Part shown: piece by piece, positions 15,035 to 23,951 of the stretch
How the letters are laid out: each line of letters opens with the position of its first letter
How positions within the stretch are numbered: the stretch's first letter is position 1
Source of the DNA: Roseateles sp.
GTDB lineage: Bacteria > Pseudomonadota > Gammaproteobacteria > Burkholderiales > Burkholderiaceae_C
Reading direction: 5' to 3'
Length of the DNA stretch: 64,000 nucleotides
NCBI GenBank assembly: GCA_019234295.1
Contig: JAFALK010000048.1
Coordinates: 1-64,000, forward strand
Translations under genes and position numbers: made by a program
The notes under the pieces: generated by a model
Databases searched by the model: none
What the model was told of the DNA's origin: nothing
Seen by the model: only the letters and a program-made list of their open reading frames with translations

Positions 15035-16003
15035 TCACACCTCCTGACCCGCACGCGGATCAAAAGCAAGTTCGGTGGCCATGCGTCGATAGGCGGCCTG
15101 GGCTGCCGGGGTGTTCGCCGGAGGCAGCACGACCGTGAGCACGGCATACAGATCGCCGGCACTGCCACTGCCCAGGGCTGGCAGGCCACGGCCTCGCAGG
15201 CGCAAACTGCGGCCGGCCTGAGAATTCGGGGGAATCTGAAGCTCGACGATGCCCCCGGGCGTGCGTACCGGCAACGTGGCGCCGAGGACGGCCTCCCACG
15301 GCGCCAGCGGCAAGGTGATGTAGAGATCGCGATCCTCGACGCGATAGCGTGCATGCGGCTGGAATTGCACTTCCAGGAAGAGATCCCCCGCCGGCGCGCC
15401 TGAAGCCCCCGGACCACCTTGCCCAGCTAGGCGGATCTGCTGGCCCGGCCGGATGCCGATGGGAATGCGAACCAGAACCTCGTGCATGCGCAACTGCATC
15501 CGGCCCTGCTCATCGAACTCGGGCCGCTCCAGGCTGAGCTTGCGTTCCGCGCCGCTGAAGCTGTCCTCGAGCGGCACCATGATCGTGGCGTGATGATCCT
15601 GGCCCCGCCGTGCGCGGGACGGCTCTGCTTCGCCCGTGCGTGGCGCGCGACTGCGCAGCGAACCAAACAAGGCTTCGAAGAAGTCGCTGTGCCCGTGGGC
15701 CGATTCGTGAAACGCGCCTTGAGGAGCGTCGAATTCGAACCCGGCATCCCAGTTGTCAGGCGGTACCCCGAGGTCCGGGCCGTTCCCTCGACGCGCGCCG
15801 ATGCGGTCATAAGCGGCCCGGCGTTCGGGGTCTCGCAGCACCTCCCAGGCTTCGTTCAGCTCCTGCATGCGCTGCTTGCTGTCCGGCGATGGATTGACAT
15901 CCGGATGGTGCTTGCGCACCAGACGTCTGTACGCCTTCTTGATCTCCGGCTCAGAGGCCTCGCGGGCAACGCCCAGTGCTGCGTAGTAGTCCTTGAACTC
16001 CAT
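15035..16003 (-). CDS. cbpA: DnaJ-type co-chaperone / curved-DNA-binding protein CbpA
   Basis: A 322-residue class B J-protein. An N-terminal J-domain (residues about 1-70, with the catalytic HPD in RKHHPDVNP) is followed by a glycine-rich linker and two C-terminal beta domains (KLSLERPEFDEQGR, GGPGASGAPAGDLFLEV and LQIPPNSQAGRSLRLRGRGLP). There is no zinc finger, as expected for CbpA. It stimulates DnaK ATPase and in enterics binds curved DNA in stationary phase. The ATG at 16003 starts the conserved MEFKDYYAALGV; a TTG five codons earlier lies only a few bases from the predicted transcript start. An FNR-like palindrome at 16058-16071 suggests induction together with the other stress genes. 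Confidence 0.92.
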   Translation of the reverse strand: MEFKDYYAALGVAREASEPEIKKAYRRLVRKHHPDVNPSPDSKQRMQELNEAWEVLRDPERRAAYDRIGARRGNGPDLGVPPDNWDAGFEFDAPQGAFHESAHGHSDFFEALFGSLRSRAPRTGEAEPSRARRGQDHHATIMVPLEDSFSGAERKLSLERPEFDEQGRMQLRMHEVLVRIPIGIRPGQQIRLAGQGGPGASGAPAGDLFLEVQFQPHARYRVEDRDLYITLPLAPWEAVLGATLPVRTPGGIVELQIPPNSQAGRSLRLRGRGLPALGSGSAGDLYAVLTVVLPPANTPAAQAAYRRMATELAFDPRAGQEV

Positions 16004-16030
16004 GATCGTGCTGTTCAATCATTCGCGGTC

Positions 16031-16071
16031 ATCGTGGCAGCGAGTCCGGCGTGACGCTTGCGGAAACGCAA
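16031..16071 (-). promoter_or_regulatory. FNR-like palindrome and -10 for cbpA
   Basis: On the minus strand TTGCGTTTCCGCAA (16071-16058) is a perfect TTGCG-N4-CGCAA palindrome. The hexamer CACGAT at 16036-16031 starts 28.5 bp from its centre and retains A2 and T6. The predicted start near 16024 is about 20 bases before the ATG. Confidence 0.52.
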
Positions 16072-16093
16072 TCGCAACGCCCCGCGAGCGACG

Positions 16094-16807
16094 CTAAGCG
16101 AGCTCGCGCGCGCCGACGATGGCGCCATCCACCACCTCGATCGTCCGATCGCAGCGCTTGGCCAGTGCGGCGTTGTGGGTCACGAAGAGCACAGCGGTCT
16201 GTTGCGCCCGGTTGACCTGGCGGAGCAGCTCGAACACGATATCGGCGGACTTGGTGTCCAGGTTGCCTGTGGGCTCGTCGGCCAGCAGGACCGCGGGCTT
16301 CATTGCCAGGGCGCGCGCGACCGCGACGCGTTGCTGCTCACCGCCGCTCAGGTGCAGGGCGAGATTGTCACAGCGGTGCGACAAACCCACGCTGTCGAGC
16401 AGTTCACGGGCTCGCTCAGCCATGGCGCGGCTGGGAAAGCCGGCGTCGCCGAGCATGGGCATCATGACGTTCTCCAGGGCCGTGAAGGCGCCTATGAGGT
16501 GGTGGTACTGGAAGACGAAGCCGATGCTGCGGCCGCGCAGGCGGGTGAGCCTGGCATCATCGAGCTGCGTGGTTTCCTGTCCGACGACCGAAAGCTGTCC
16601 GGAGCTGGGTCGATCGAGAAGCCCGACGATGTTGAGCAGGGTGCTCTTGCCGGATCCCGAGGGGCCGACCACGGCGCAGAACTCGCTGCGGCGGAGCTCG
16701 AGATCGATCCCGTGCAGGACCTCCACCTCGGAGGGCTGGCCGACGTTGAAGATCTTGCGCACCTGCTGCAGGCGCACCACGACCGGATCGAGCTCGCGCT
16801 CAGCCAC
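16094..16807 (-). CDS. ABC transporter ATPase, MacB/LolD type
   Basis: A 237-residue nucleotide-binding subunit with Walker [11 protein letters not shown]-loop [10 protein letters not shown], signature [15 protein letters not shown], Walker [14 protein letters not shown] and the switch histidine in LFVTHNAAL. These place it in the MacB/LolD/FtsE branch, whose members drive envelope lipoprotein release or efflux rather than import. It overlaps the permease gene upstream by eight bases and is the last gene of a three-gene operon (adaptor, permease, ATPase). Confidence 0.9.
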   Translation of the reverse strand: MAERELDPVVVRLQQVRKIFNVGQPSEVEVLHGIDLELRRSEFCAVVGPSGSGKSTLLNIVGLLDRPSSGQLSVVGQETTQLDDARLTRLRGRSIGFVFQYHHLIGAFTALENVMMPMLGDAGFPSRAMAERARELLDSVGLSHRCDNLALHLSGGEQQRVAVARALAMKPAVLLADEPTGNLDTKSADIVFELLRQVNRAQQTAVLFVTHNAALAKRCDRTIEVVDGAIVGARELA

Positions 16808-18029
16808 GGATGGCCACCACAGGGTCGAGCCGCGCGGCGCGCAAAGCCGGGGCTACCGCGGCCAGCAAGCCGGTGACGGTTGCCAGCAGCAGCGCTGCCG
16901 CGAAAAGCACGGTCTCCAAGGTGACCGGGACCAGGGGCAGTCCGTCCGGACCGCGCGCGAACCGCTGCCAGAGCAGCAAGGCCGCCGCGCCGATCGCCGC
17001 GCCCACCGCCGAGCCCGCCAAGCCCAGCAGGCCGCCCTGCAGCAGGAACAGTCGCAGGATGCTGCCGCGCGTGATGCCCATGGCCCGCAGGATGCCGATC
17101 TCGCGCGACTTCTGGACGACCGAGACGAAGAGCACGCTGGCAATGCCGAAGGCAACGGACAGACCGACGAAGAATCGGATCGCCGTGTTCGCCGTGATCT
17201 GGGCCCGCACCGCACTGAAGAACTGGGCATTGGTCTTGATCCAGCTGTCCGCCTCGACACCGGTCTGCGCGGTGATGCGCTGCGCCACGTCCTCGGCCGC
17301 GTAGATTTCCGAGACCGTCACGTCCAGGCTGGAGACGCCGCCTTCGAGCCCGAGCAGGCTTTGCGCGGTGCGCAGCGCGACATAGGTCGTGCGCTGGTTG
17401 GCCCCCTTGTTGCCGAGGTCGAAGATGCCGCTGACGGTGAAGACGTCGTCGGCGCCGGAGGCGGCAGTCACGTGCAGCTTGTCGCCGACTTCGAGGCCGA
17501 GATCGCTCGCCAGATCGGTTCCAACGAGGATGTCGTCCGGGTTCAGTCGCACGCCGCCGCGCACGATCATGCCGGGCAGGTCGACGATGCGAAAGTACAG
17601 CGACGGATCGATGCCCACCACCGAGACGGCTCGACTGGTCTCGCCGCGAACGATCAGGGCCGAGCCTGTGGCGGATGGCGACACGACCATCACCTTAGGC
17701 ATGGCGCGGATCTGTTCGGCGACGGACTGCCACTGGTCGATGGACTTCAGCCGCTGCAAGGGCGCCTGCAGGGTGGCGTCTTCGGTCTCCTGGGTGCGCC
17801 GCTCGCGCAAGGCGCGCACGACCTCCTTCGCCGGCAGCAGCTGGATGTGCGCCTGGGCGGTCAGCACGCGCCGAATGAAGTTGGCCTGCAGGCCCGTGAG
17901 CAGGGCCGACATGAAGACGATCACAGCAACGCCGATGGCGATGCCGCCCACGATGAACACGGTCTGCCAGCGCCCTTCGCGCAGAAAGCGCGATGCCACG
18001 ATCCACTCGAACGGCTCCCAGCGTCTCAT
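16800..18029 (-). CDS. ABC transporter permease, FtsX/MacB type
   Basis: A 409-residue inner-membrane protein. One membrane helix follows the N-terminus ([22 protein letters not shown]), then a large periplasmic MacB-like core domain at about residues 45-270, then three C-terminal helices typical of FtsX domains ([33 protein letters not shown] and [21 protein letters not shown]). The cytoplasmic loop [17 protein letters not shown] matches the coupling region of this family. It overlaps the adaptor gene by four bases and the ATPase gene by eight, so the three are one unit. Confidence 0.9.
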   Translation of the reverse strand: MRRWEPFEWIVASRFLREGRWQTVFIVGGIAIGVAVIVFMSALLTGLQANFIRRVLTAQAHIQLLPAKEVVRALRERRTQETEDATLQAPLQRLKSIDQWQSVAEQIRAMPKVMVVSPSATGSALIVRGETSRAVSVVGIDPSLYFRIVDLPGMIVRGGVRLNPDDILVGTDLASDLGLEVGDKLHVTAASGADDVFTVSGIFDLGNKGANQRTTYVALRTAQSLLGLEGGVSSLDVTVSEIYAAEDVAQRITAQTGVEADSWIKTNAQFFSAVRAQITANTAIRFFVGLSVAFGIASVLFVSVVQKSREIGILRAMGITRGSILRLFLLQGGLLGLAGSAVGAAIGAAALLLWQRFARGPDGLPLVPVTLETVLFAAALLLATVTGLLAAVAPALRAARLDPVVAIRG

Positions 18030-19225
18030 GACTTGGTGGCGACAGCGCGCAGGCGGGCGCCCTCGCGGACATCGGCGGAGGAGGGCACGAGCTGGTCGCC
18101 CGCATTCAGTCCGCCCAAGACTTCCACGAAGCCCGAGCCGCGCAGGCCAAGCTTCACTGCCTGCCGTTGCGCATGGCCGGACTCCAGCTTCAGCACCCAG
18201 GCGGTTTCGGCCTGCGCGTCATGCAGCAGATCGATGGGAATCACCAGGGCGTGGTTGCTGCGGGCCACTTCCACGTCCACCGACACCGTCATGTCCTGTC
18301 GCAGATAGGTCGGGGGCGAAGGCACGCGCAGCTTGACCTCCACGGAGCCGCGCTGCACGTCCACGCCCGGGTTGATATAGACGACCTCAGCGGCGAATCG
18401 CTCGCTCGCGAAGGCATCCGCCGATGCCAGCGCCTTCTGGCCCAGGGACAGCAGCCCGAGGTTTTTCTCGTCGAACTGCACGACCAGCTGGGTCTCGCCG
18501 GAGGGCGAGAGCACCATCAAGGTCTTGCCGGGCTGCACGACGTCGCCTCGTTCCACGTCGCGGGCGATGAGGACACCGTCCAGCGGTGCCTTGATCGTGG
18601 CGTAGCGCAGGCGCGCACGGGCCAGCTCCGCATTGGCGCGCGCCTGGTCCAGCGCGGCCATGGCGAGGGCTTCGTCGCTGCCGCCGGCCTGGGCCGACTC
18701 GAGCTGCTTGCGCGTTGCGCGCATCTGGGCGTCCGCCAGCTCCACGCTCTTGTTGGCATCGTCCAGCGCGGCCTGACCCACAAAGCCTTGCCGGAACAGA
18801 TCCTCCTGGCGACCGAGCTGGGCCCGCGCGTTATCGAGCGTGGCCCGGGCCTGGCGCATCGCCTGTGCCGCCACGGGGCGCTGGACTTCCCGCAGTTGGC
18901 GCAGGTGTGCCTGCGCCTGTTCCACCTCGACGTCGGCCTCCCGGACAGCGGCCCGCAGCTCGCGGTCGTCCAGCTCGACAAGGTTCTGGCCCGCCTTCAC
19001 CGACTGGCCCTCGTCGACCGGCACGCGGGTCACCGTGCCGACGATCTGTGTTCCCAGATCCACCCGATGCGGTGCTTCGACCCGGCCGGTCGCAACGACC
19101 GTGCGCACGAGGTCGCGCTGCGTGACGACGATGGTCTGAACGCGCGGGCCGAGCAGGATGCCCGGAGCCAGGACGACAACGGCCGCAAGCGCGGCAATGC
19201 TGCCGATGAGATACGTCGCCCGCAC
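18026..19225 (-). CDS. Periplasmic adaptor (HlyD/MacA family) of the ABC efflux system
   Basis: A 399-residue membrane-anchored adaptor. It has an N-terminal hydrophobic segment (LIGSIAALAAVVVLAPGILL), a biotinyl-lipoyl-like half (VATGRVEAPHRVDLG and DEGQSVKAGQNLVELD), a long coiled-coil hairpin at about residues 90-190, then the second lipoyl half (APLDGVLIARDVERGDVVQPG) and beta-barrel. Such proteins link an inner-membrane ABC pump with an outer-membrane channel. It heads the operon and is read away from hsp20. The FNR-type palindrome between them has a -10-like hexamer (GAGACT, 19308-19303) at the standard distance on this side too. Confidence 0.9.
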   Translation of the reverse strand: MRATYLIGSIAALAAVVVLAPGILLGPRVQTIVVTQRDLVRTVVATGRVEAPHRVDLGTQIVGTVTRVPVDEGQSVKAGQNLVELDDRELRAAVREADVEVEQAQAHLRQLREVQRPVAAQAMRQARATLDNARAQLGRQEDLFRQGFVGQAALDDANKSVELADAQMRATRKQLESAQAGGSDEALAMAALDQARANAELARARLRYATIKAPLDGVLIARDVERGDVVQPGKTLMVLSPSGETQLVVQFDEKNLGLLSLGQKALASADAFASERFAAEVVYINPGVDVQRGSVEVKLRVPSPPTYLRQDMTVSVDVEVARSNHALVIPIDLLHDAQAETAWVLKLESGHAQRQAVKLGLRGSGFVEVLGGLNAGDQLVPSSADVREGARLRAVATKS

Positions 19226-19302
19226 GGCTCATCCACCCCGATGGAATCGGAAGGCTGGCGATACGGTGTTGTCGAACATGGCGGCTCCTGGAGTTGATCC
19301 GC

Positions 19303-19370
19303 AGTCTCATGCTTCGGCCGCTCGCGCAATTGAAAAAACGCAAGCGCGCTTTCGCCCCGCTGCCTAGGCT
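19303..19370. promoter_or_regulatory. Shared FNR-type box between hsp20 and the ABC efflux operon
   Basis: The box TTGAAAAAACGCAA spans 19330-19343. To the right, TAGGCT at 19365-19370 starts 28.5 bp from its centre (hsp20 direction). To the left, GAGACT at 19308-19303 starts at the same distance (adaptor direction). One activator dimer could thus serve either of two divergent class II promoters. Confidence 0.62.
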
Positions 19371-19437
19371 TTATTGCGATGGATGCACGAGCCTGAATGC
19401 ATCCCGCTCACGACCCAGTTCAACAGGAGATTTCGCC

Positions 19438-19857
19438 ATGAGTTCACTAGCTCGCCTCGACTCGTTCGAACAGATGCTTCCCGAGATGCTCCGCCGCTTC
19501 AAGACCTCCGTGAGGTTCGGCGACGAGGCGCCGGGTGAGATTCGCATCGATGTGACCGAGAAGGACAAGGCCTACGAAGTCCGCGCCGAAGTGCCCGGCG
19601 CCAAGAAGGAGGACATCCGCGTCCAGGTGGATGGCAACTTCATCTCGATCTCGGCCGAGGTGCACAAGGACCGGCAGCAAAAGTCCGGCGACCGTGTGGT
19701 GCTGACGGAGACCTACAGCGGCAGCGCCTCGCGCGGCTTCTCTTTGCCTCACGAGATCGACGCCCGCGGCGTGTTGGCCAAGCTCGAGGATGGCGTCCTC
19801 AAGCTCACCCTGCCCAAGCGCGAAGGCCAGAGCAGCCAGACCATCAAGGTTCAGTGA
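19438..19857 (+). CDS. Small heat shock protein Hsp20
   Basis: A 139-residue alpha-crystallin-type chaperone with the central domain at about residues 38-130: IRIDVTEKDKAYEVRAEVPG, then VDGNFISISAEV, and the closing GVLKLTLPKR that supplies the conserved hydrophobic groove residues. Hsp20 proteins hold unfolding proteins without ATP. The ATG at 19438 has an AGGAGA ribosome binding site. The gene heads a run that continues with the phasin-like, DUF2892 and AhpD-like genes, under the FNR-type box at 19330-19343. Confidence 0.93.
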   Translation: MSSLARLDSFEQMLPEMLRRFKTSVRFGDEAPGEIRIDVTEKDKAYEVRAEVPGAKKEDIRVQVDGNFISISAEVHKDRQQKSGDRVVLTETYSGSASRGFSLPHEIDARGVLAKLEDGVLKLTLPKREGQSSQTIKVQ

Positions 19858-19875
19858 TCCGAAAAAGGTCAAGCC

Positions 19876-20379
19876 ATGAATGCCAAGTCCGCTCCGCGGC
19901 GCAACGGTGCTGGCAGCGATGCTGCGCAAGCGCCCGCTGCGCCGGTCGTCCCCATGCCGATGGCCAATCTCGACGGCTTGCTGAAACAGCAGCTCGAAAC
20001 GCTGAACCAGATCAGCTGCGCCTTGTTGGAAGGCTCGCAAGCCATGCGTCAGGTGCAGCTCGCGGCGGCGCACGAGGCCTTGCTGCGGCATCAGGCCTGC
20101 CAAAAGAGGCTGCATGCCTGCGGCAGCGTCGCCGACGCGGTGGAGGCCTCTCGCGATGCGGGCAGCGCCGATCTGGAGGCCGCCTCGCGTTACTGGACCG
20201 AGTTGGCCCGGGTTTCCAATGCGACCTTGGTCAAGATGGCCGGGCTGGAGATGGACGAGGCCAAGGCTGACGGCAGTTCGTCTTTGCGGCCGGGAACGGT
20301 GTCATCGTTCATGCAGCCCTTCGGACCCTGGAATCCGCTGGCCGACTGGCTGGCGCTCAACGCACCGCCCCTGCCCTGA
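19876..20379 (+). CDS. Phasin-like protein
   Basis: A 167-residue, mainly helical protein with an alanine- and proline-rich N-terminus, a central amphipathic part (LLKQQLETLNQISCALLEGSQ and AASRYWTELARVSNATLVKMA) and a short tail. The pattern of repeated QLE, ALLEG and YW segments is that of the phasin family that coats polyhydroxyalkanoate granules, but the match is only moderate. It lies 18 bases after hsp20 and is probably in the same transcript. An alternative is an unnamed helical stress protein. Confidence 0.6.
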   Translation: MNAKSAPRRNGAGSDAAQAPAAPVVPMPMANLDGLLKQQLETLNQISCALLEGSQAMRQVQLAAAHEALLRHQACQKRLHACGSVADAVEASRDAGSADLEAASRYWTELARVSNATLVKMAGLEMDEAKADGSSSLRPGTVSSFMQPFGPWNPLADWLALNAPPLP

Positions 20380-20418
20380 CGCGGGTAGGCAGACACGCAT
20401 TCAAGAGGAGAGGCCATC

Positions 20419-20643
20419 GTGATCCAGAACGTCGGAGACGTTGATCGCTTGGTCCGCATCGCAGCCGGGGTCGGCCTGATCGTGCCCGCCATGATCGGAC
20501 TCATCGGTCCCATCGGCTGGGTCGGGACCATTGTCTTGGCCACCGGCCTCTTGCGCGTGTGCCCAGCCTACCTTGCCTTCGGAGTGCGCACGAACAAGGC
20601 GAAATCCGGATCGGCATCCCGTGACGAAGGAGCTCGCAAATGA
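20419..20643 (+). CDS. DUF2892 small membrane protein
   Basis: A 74-residue protein beginning at a GTG with AGGAGAGG upstream. It has NVGDVDRLVRIAAG followed by two membrane helices (VGLIVPAMIGLIG and GWVGTIVLATGLLRVCPAYLAFG), the layout of DUF2892 proteins, which often sit beside rhodanese or stress genes. The RVCPAY cysteine is conserved in that family. Function unknown. It overlaps the next gene by four bases. Confidence 0.82.
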   Translation: MIQNVGDVDRLVRIAAGVGLIVPAMIGLIGPIGWVGTIVLATGLLRVCPAYLAFGVRTNKAKSGSASRDEGARK

Positions 20644-21020
20644 CAGTGCCGGACGGAAGATACATCGACATGACGAAAGGCCTGTCCGAGGGGCTGAGTG
20701 ACTTGCGCGTCAGCACGCCGGAGGTGCTGCGGGCCTTCAACGATCTCGGGCACGCGGCCATGAAGCCGGGTTCTCTCGATCGCAAGACCAAGGAGCTCAT
20801 TGCCCTGGCCATCGGCGTGGCGACGAGGTGCGATCCCTGCATCGGGTTTCACGCGCAGGCACTCGCCAAGCTGGGCGCCGATCAGAGAGAGGTCGACGAG
20901 ATGCTGGGCGTCGCTGTCTACATGGGCGGCGGCCCTTCGCTGATGCACGCGGTCCACGCCAGAGCCGCCTTCGAGGAGTTCTTGCAGCTCCACGAACCGA
21001 GACACCCATCGCAGCTTTGA
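20640..21020 (+). CDS. AhpD/carboxymuconolactone-decarboxylase-like protein
   Basis: A 126-residue all-helical protein with the redox motif C-D-P-C followed by IGFH (RCDPCIGFHAQAL), the active site of AhpD-type alkylhydroperoxidases, with a conserved glutamate in KTKELIALAIG. Such proteins reduce peroxides or act as disulfide carriers in the cytoplasm. Its start overlaps the DUF2892 stop, so it belongs to the hsp20 transcript. A weak hairpin with a T-rich run near 21090-21118 may end that transcript. Confidence 0.85.
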   Translation: MTVPDGRYIDMTKGLSEGLSDLRVSTPEVLRAFNDLGHAAMKPGSLDRKTKELIALAIGVATRCDPCIGFHAQALAKLGADQREVDEMLGVAVYMGGGPSLMHAVHARAAFEEFLQLHEPRHPSQL

Positions 21021-21130
21021 TCCCCACATTGTGCGAATTTCGCCCGGCAACCTTTCCCGGCCCGCGGTGACAGAAGGCAGAATCAGCTCGCAGCCTGCTG
21101 CAGCCGATTCTTTTTTCTTTCACATACACC

Positions 21131-21901
21131 TTGCTTGCCCAGCACATCGCCGTACTCGACGACGAAGCCGACATCACCCAGCTGCTAGCGCAGTACCTGG
21201 GTGGCCACGGGTTTCGCATGAGTCAGGTCCATACGGGCGAGGCGCTGATGTCTTTGATGGCCAGCGACCCGCCCGCCCTGGTGCTGCTGGATCTCGGCCT
21301 GCCCGGGGAGGACGGCCTGGCGATCGCGCGCAAGTTGCGCGAGCACTGGCAGTGCGGCATGGTCATCGTGACGGGCCGCGGCGACGCCGTCGACAAGATC
21401 GTCGGCCTGGAGGTCGGTGCCGACGACTATGTGACCAAGCCCTTCGACCTGCGCGAACTGCTTGCGCGCGTGAAGGCGGTGCTGCGCCGGATCACGGCGG
21501 TGCACAGTGGTGCACAGATCGCAACTGCTGCGCGTTCCACCGATTCGGAAACGATGACGGCCGCGCGCGAGTGGCTGGACTTCGAAGGCTGGCGGCTCGA
21601 CCTGGCCGCGCGCCGGCTGAATGATCCGAATGGCGCCGAAGTGTCGCTGACTACGGGCGAGTTCGAGCTGCTGCAGGTCTTTGCCCTGCATCCGGGGCGT
21701 GTACTCTCGCGCGATTTCCTGCTGGCCGAGACACGCGGCCGCGAGGCAGGGCCCTTCGACCGGACCATCGACGTGCAGGTCGGGCGCCTGCGCAAGAAGC
21801 TGGAGGTCGACGCCGAGAATCCGCAAATCATCAAGTCCGTGCGGGGGGCCGGCTACATCTTCATCCCCGGCGTCCAGCGCCTGGCGCGTCGCCCATCATG
21901 A
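21131..21901 (+). CDS. Response regulator, OmpR/PhoB family
   Basis: A 256-residue regulator. The receiver domain (residues about 4-118) has the acidic pair DDEAD, the phospho-accepting aspartate in VLLDLGLPGEDG, Thr in IVTGRG and Lys in YVTKPFD. The winged-helix DNA-binding domain (about 150-245) ends VRGAGYIF. A TTG start at 21131 is the only one that keeps the full receiver; no strong ribosome binding site is seen. It overlaps the next gene, a hybrid kinase, by ATGA and is surely its partner. Its targets are not known; it may feed the local stress regulon. Confidence 0.87.
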   Translation: MLAQHIAVLDDEADITQLLAQYLGGHGFRMSQVHTGEALMSLMASDPPALVLLDLGLPGEDGLAIARKLREHWQCGMVIVTGRGDAVDKIVGLEVGADDYVTKPFDLRELLARVKAVLRRITAVHSGAQIATAARSTDSETMTAAREWLDFEGWRLDLAARRLNDPNGAEVSLTTGEFELLQVFALHPGRVLSRDFLLAETRGREAGPFDRTIDVQVGRLRKKLEVDAENPQIIKSVRGAGYIFIPGVQRLARRPS

Positions 21902-23946
21902 CGGCCCCGGCCGTTCCCGTTACGGGCATGGACGAGCACCTCGTTTTCCGCGCCCTGTTCTCGGCCTATCCGGACGGTCTGCTGCTCGTGGACGGCACGG
22001 GCATCATCGTGCTGGCCAATCCGGCTGCCGGCTCCTTGCTGGGCTATCAGGCGGGCGAGTTGGTGGGCGTCGGCGTGGATGCGCTGGTTCCAGACAGCGT
22101 CCGTCCGCGCCATGCCTCCTATCGCGATGCATATGCGCACGCGCCGCGAGCGCGCCCGATGGGGACGCAGATGGAGCTCGTGGCGCGGCGGCGCGATGGC
22201 AGCGACGTGATGGTCGAGATCGCGCTGAGCCCGCTGCAGAGCCATGGACTGCCCTTTGTCGTCGTGGCCATTCGGGGCATCGGGGCCTATCCAAGGGTCA
22301 AGCAGGCCTTGCAGCGCGCCCGCTACAGCGAGCATCTGGCCCAGCTCGGACGGCTGGCCGTTGATGCGCGCGACCCGAAGCAGCTGTTGCAAGAGGTGCC
22401 GGCCATTGCGGCACAGGCGCTCGAGGTGGAGCTGTCCATGGTGCTGCTGCTGGAGAGCGATGGGCTGGAGGTCCGCGTGGCTGGCGGGGTGGGCCTGCTG
22501 CCGGGCGAGGCGGTCGGCGCGCGCCTGGCCAATCGTGTCGACACGCCGCAGGGCTTCGTGCTTGCGCAAGGGGTGCCCATCAGGGTCGAGGACTACGCCA
22601 GCGAAACCCGCTTCGTCGTCCCGCCGGCCTATCTGGAGGCGGGGCTGGTGAGCGCGCTGGCGGTGCCCTTGTCGGATCAGGGACGCACGATCGGTGCGCT
22701 GACGGTGCGCTCGCGCCAGCCACAGCGCTTCGGCGACGATGAGCAGCACTTCCTGGAATCGCTGGCCAATCTGCTTTGCACCAGCTTGCAGCGCGCCCAG
22801 ACCGAGGAGGCGCTCAACCACGCCCAGCGCCTGGAGACCGTCGGGCAGCTGACCGGCGGCATCGCGCACGATTTCAACAATCTGCTGACCGTCATTCAGG
22901 GCAATCTGCAGGTGCTGGAGGAGCTGCCGGCCATGGCCGGGGACCGCGTCGGCCAGCAGCTCGTGAGCGCGGCCTTGCGGGCTTCACGGCGCGGCGCCGA
23001 GCTGACCGGCAAGCTGCTCGCCTTCTCGCGGCGGCAGGTGCTGCAGCCAAGCGCAGTCGATGTGCACGCGCTGCTGCATTCGCTGGCTGACATGCTGCGC
23101 CGCACGCTCGACCAACGCATCCGAATCGTCGTCGACGTGGCGCCAGATTGCCCAGCGGTCCAGGCCGACCCGGGCCAGCTCGAATCGGCACTGCTCAATG
23201 TTGCGATCAATGCGCGCGATGCGATGCTGGACGGTGGGCACCTGCACTTCTGCGCCACAGCGGTGGACAGCTTGCCGGCCGGACTCGAGTCGGGTCGCTT
23301 CGTCTGTATCGCGGTCTCAGACGATGGCTCGGGCATGCCCGAAGCCGTCAAGGAGCGCGCCTTCGAGCCCTTCTTCACGACCAAGCAGGCGGGCCGCGGC
23401 ACGGGCCTGGGGCTGAGCACGGTCTACGGCTTTGCCACGCAGTCGCAGGGACTCGTGTCGCTGGAGAGCGAGCCCGGCCAGGGCACGACGATCCGCCTGT
23501 ACCTGCCCCAGCCTCCCGACGAGCCGGACCAGGCTGAATTCGCAGCGTCCGGCGCGGGCGAGGTGCCACCGGGTCTGAAGGTGCTGATGGTCGAGGACGA
23601 TCCGGAGGTGCGCAGCGTGGCACAGCGCTTTCTCGAAGGCCTGGGCTGCGCGGCCCGTGCCTGTTCCAGTGCGGAGCAGGCGCTGGAGCTGCTCACGCCG
23701 ACGGCCGATTTCGAGCTCCTGCTCACCGACATTGCGCTCGGTGCCGGCATGCGCGGCACTGAGCTCGCCCGTATCGCCCATCAACGCCTGCCGCGCATGG
23801 CGGTGGTGCTGATGTCGGGCTTCTCGGCCGAGTTGCTGGAAGCCGATCGCGAATCGCCGGCCGGCTGGGAGCTGCTGCCCAAACCCTACAGTCGCGGCGA
23901 ACTCGCCGCTGCGATCGTCCGGGCCCTGGGCCGAGAGCCTGCCTGA
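21898..23946 (+). CDS. Hybrid sensor histidine kinase (PAS-GAF-HisKA-HATPase-REC)
   Basis: A 682-residue soluble kinase. A PAS domain at about residues 15-130 is followed by a GAF domain at about 145-300, a dimerisation domain with the phospho-accepting H324 in GGIAHDFNN, an ATPase domain at about 425-540 (NARDAM, DDGSGM and GTGLGLSTVYG) and a C-terminal receiver with Asp611. No membrane helices are present, so the signal is cytoplasmic. The GAF domain could bind haem or a small ligand, as in oxygen or nitric oxide sensors, but no haem ligand can be assigned by eye. The terminal receiver may damp or relay the signal to the adjacent regulator. Confidence 0.9.
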   Translation: MTAPAVPVTGMDEHLVFRALFSAYPDGLLLVDGTGIIVLANPAAGSLLGYQAGELVGVGVDALVPDSVRPRHASYRDAYAHAPRARPMGTQMELVARRRDGSDVMVEIALSPLQSHGLPFVVVAIRGIGAYPRVKQALQRARYSEHLAQLGRLAVDARDPKQLLQEVPAIAAQALEVELSMVLLLESDGLEVRVAGGVGLLPGEAVGARLANRVDTPQGFVLAQGVPIRVEDYASETRFVVPPAYLEAGLVSALAVPLSDQGRTIGALTVRSRQPQRFGDDEQHFLESLANLLCTSLQRAQTEEALNHAQRLETVGQLTGGIAHDFNNLLTVIQGNLQVLEELPAMAGDRVGQQLVSAALRASRRGAELTGKLLAFSRRQVLQPSAVDVHALLHSLADMLRRTLDQRIRIVVDVAPDCPAVQADPGQLESALLNVAINARDAMLDGGHLHFCATAVDSLPAGLESGRFVCIAVSDDGSGMPEAVKERAFEPFFTTKQAGRGTGLGLSTVYGFATQSQGLVSLESEPGQGTTIRLYLPQPPDEPDQAEFAASGAGEVPPGLKVLMVEDDPEVRSVAQRFLEGLGCAARACSSAEQALELLTPTADFELLLTDIALGAGMRGTELARIAHQRLPRMAVVLMSGFSAELLEADRESPAGWELLPKPYSRGELAAAIVRALGREPA

Positions 23947-23951
23947 GACGC

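Noticed and set aside
21018-21031. TTGATCCCCACATT as an FNR box before the response regulator
   Set aside because: Only the left half-site matches and no NANNNT hexamer lies at the expected distance.
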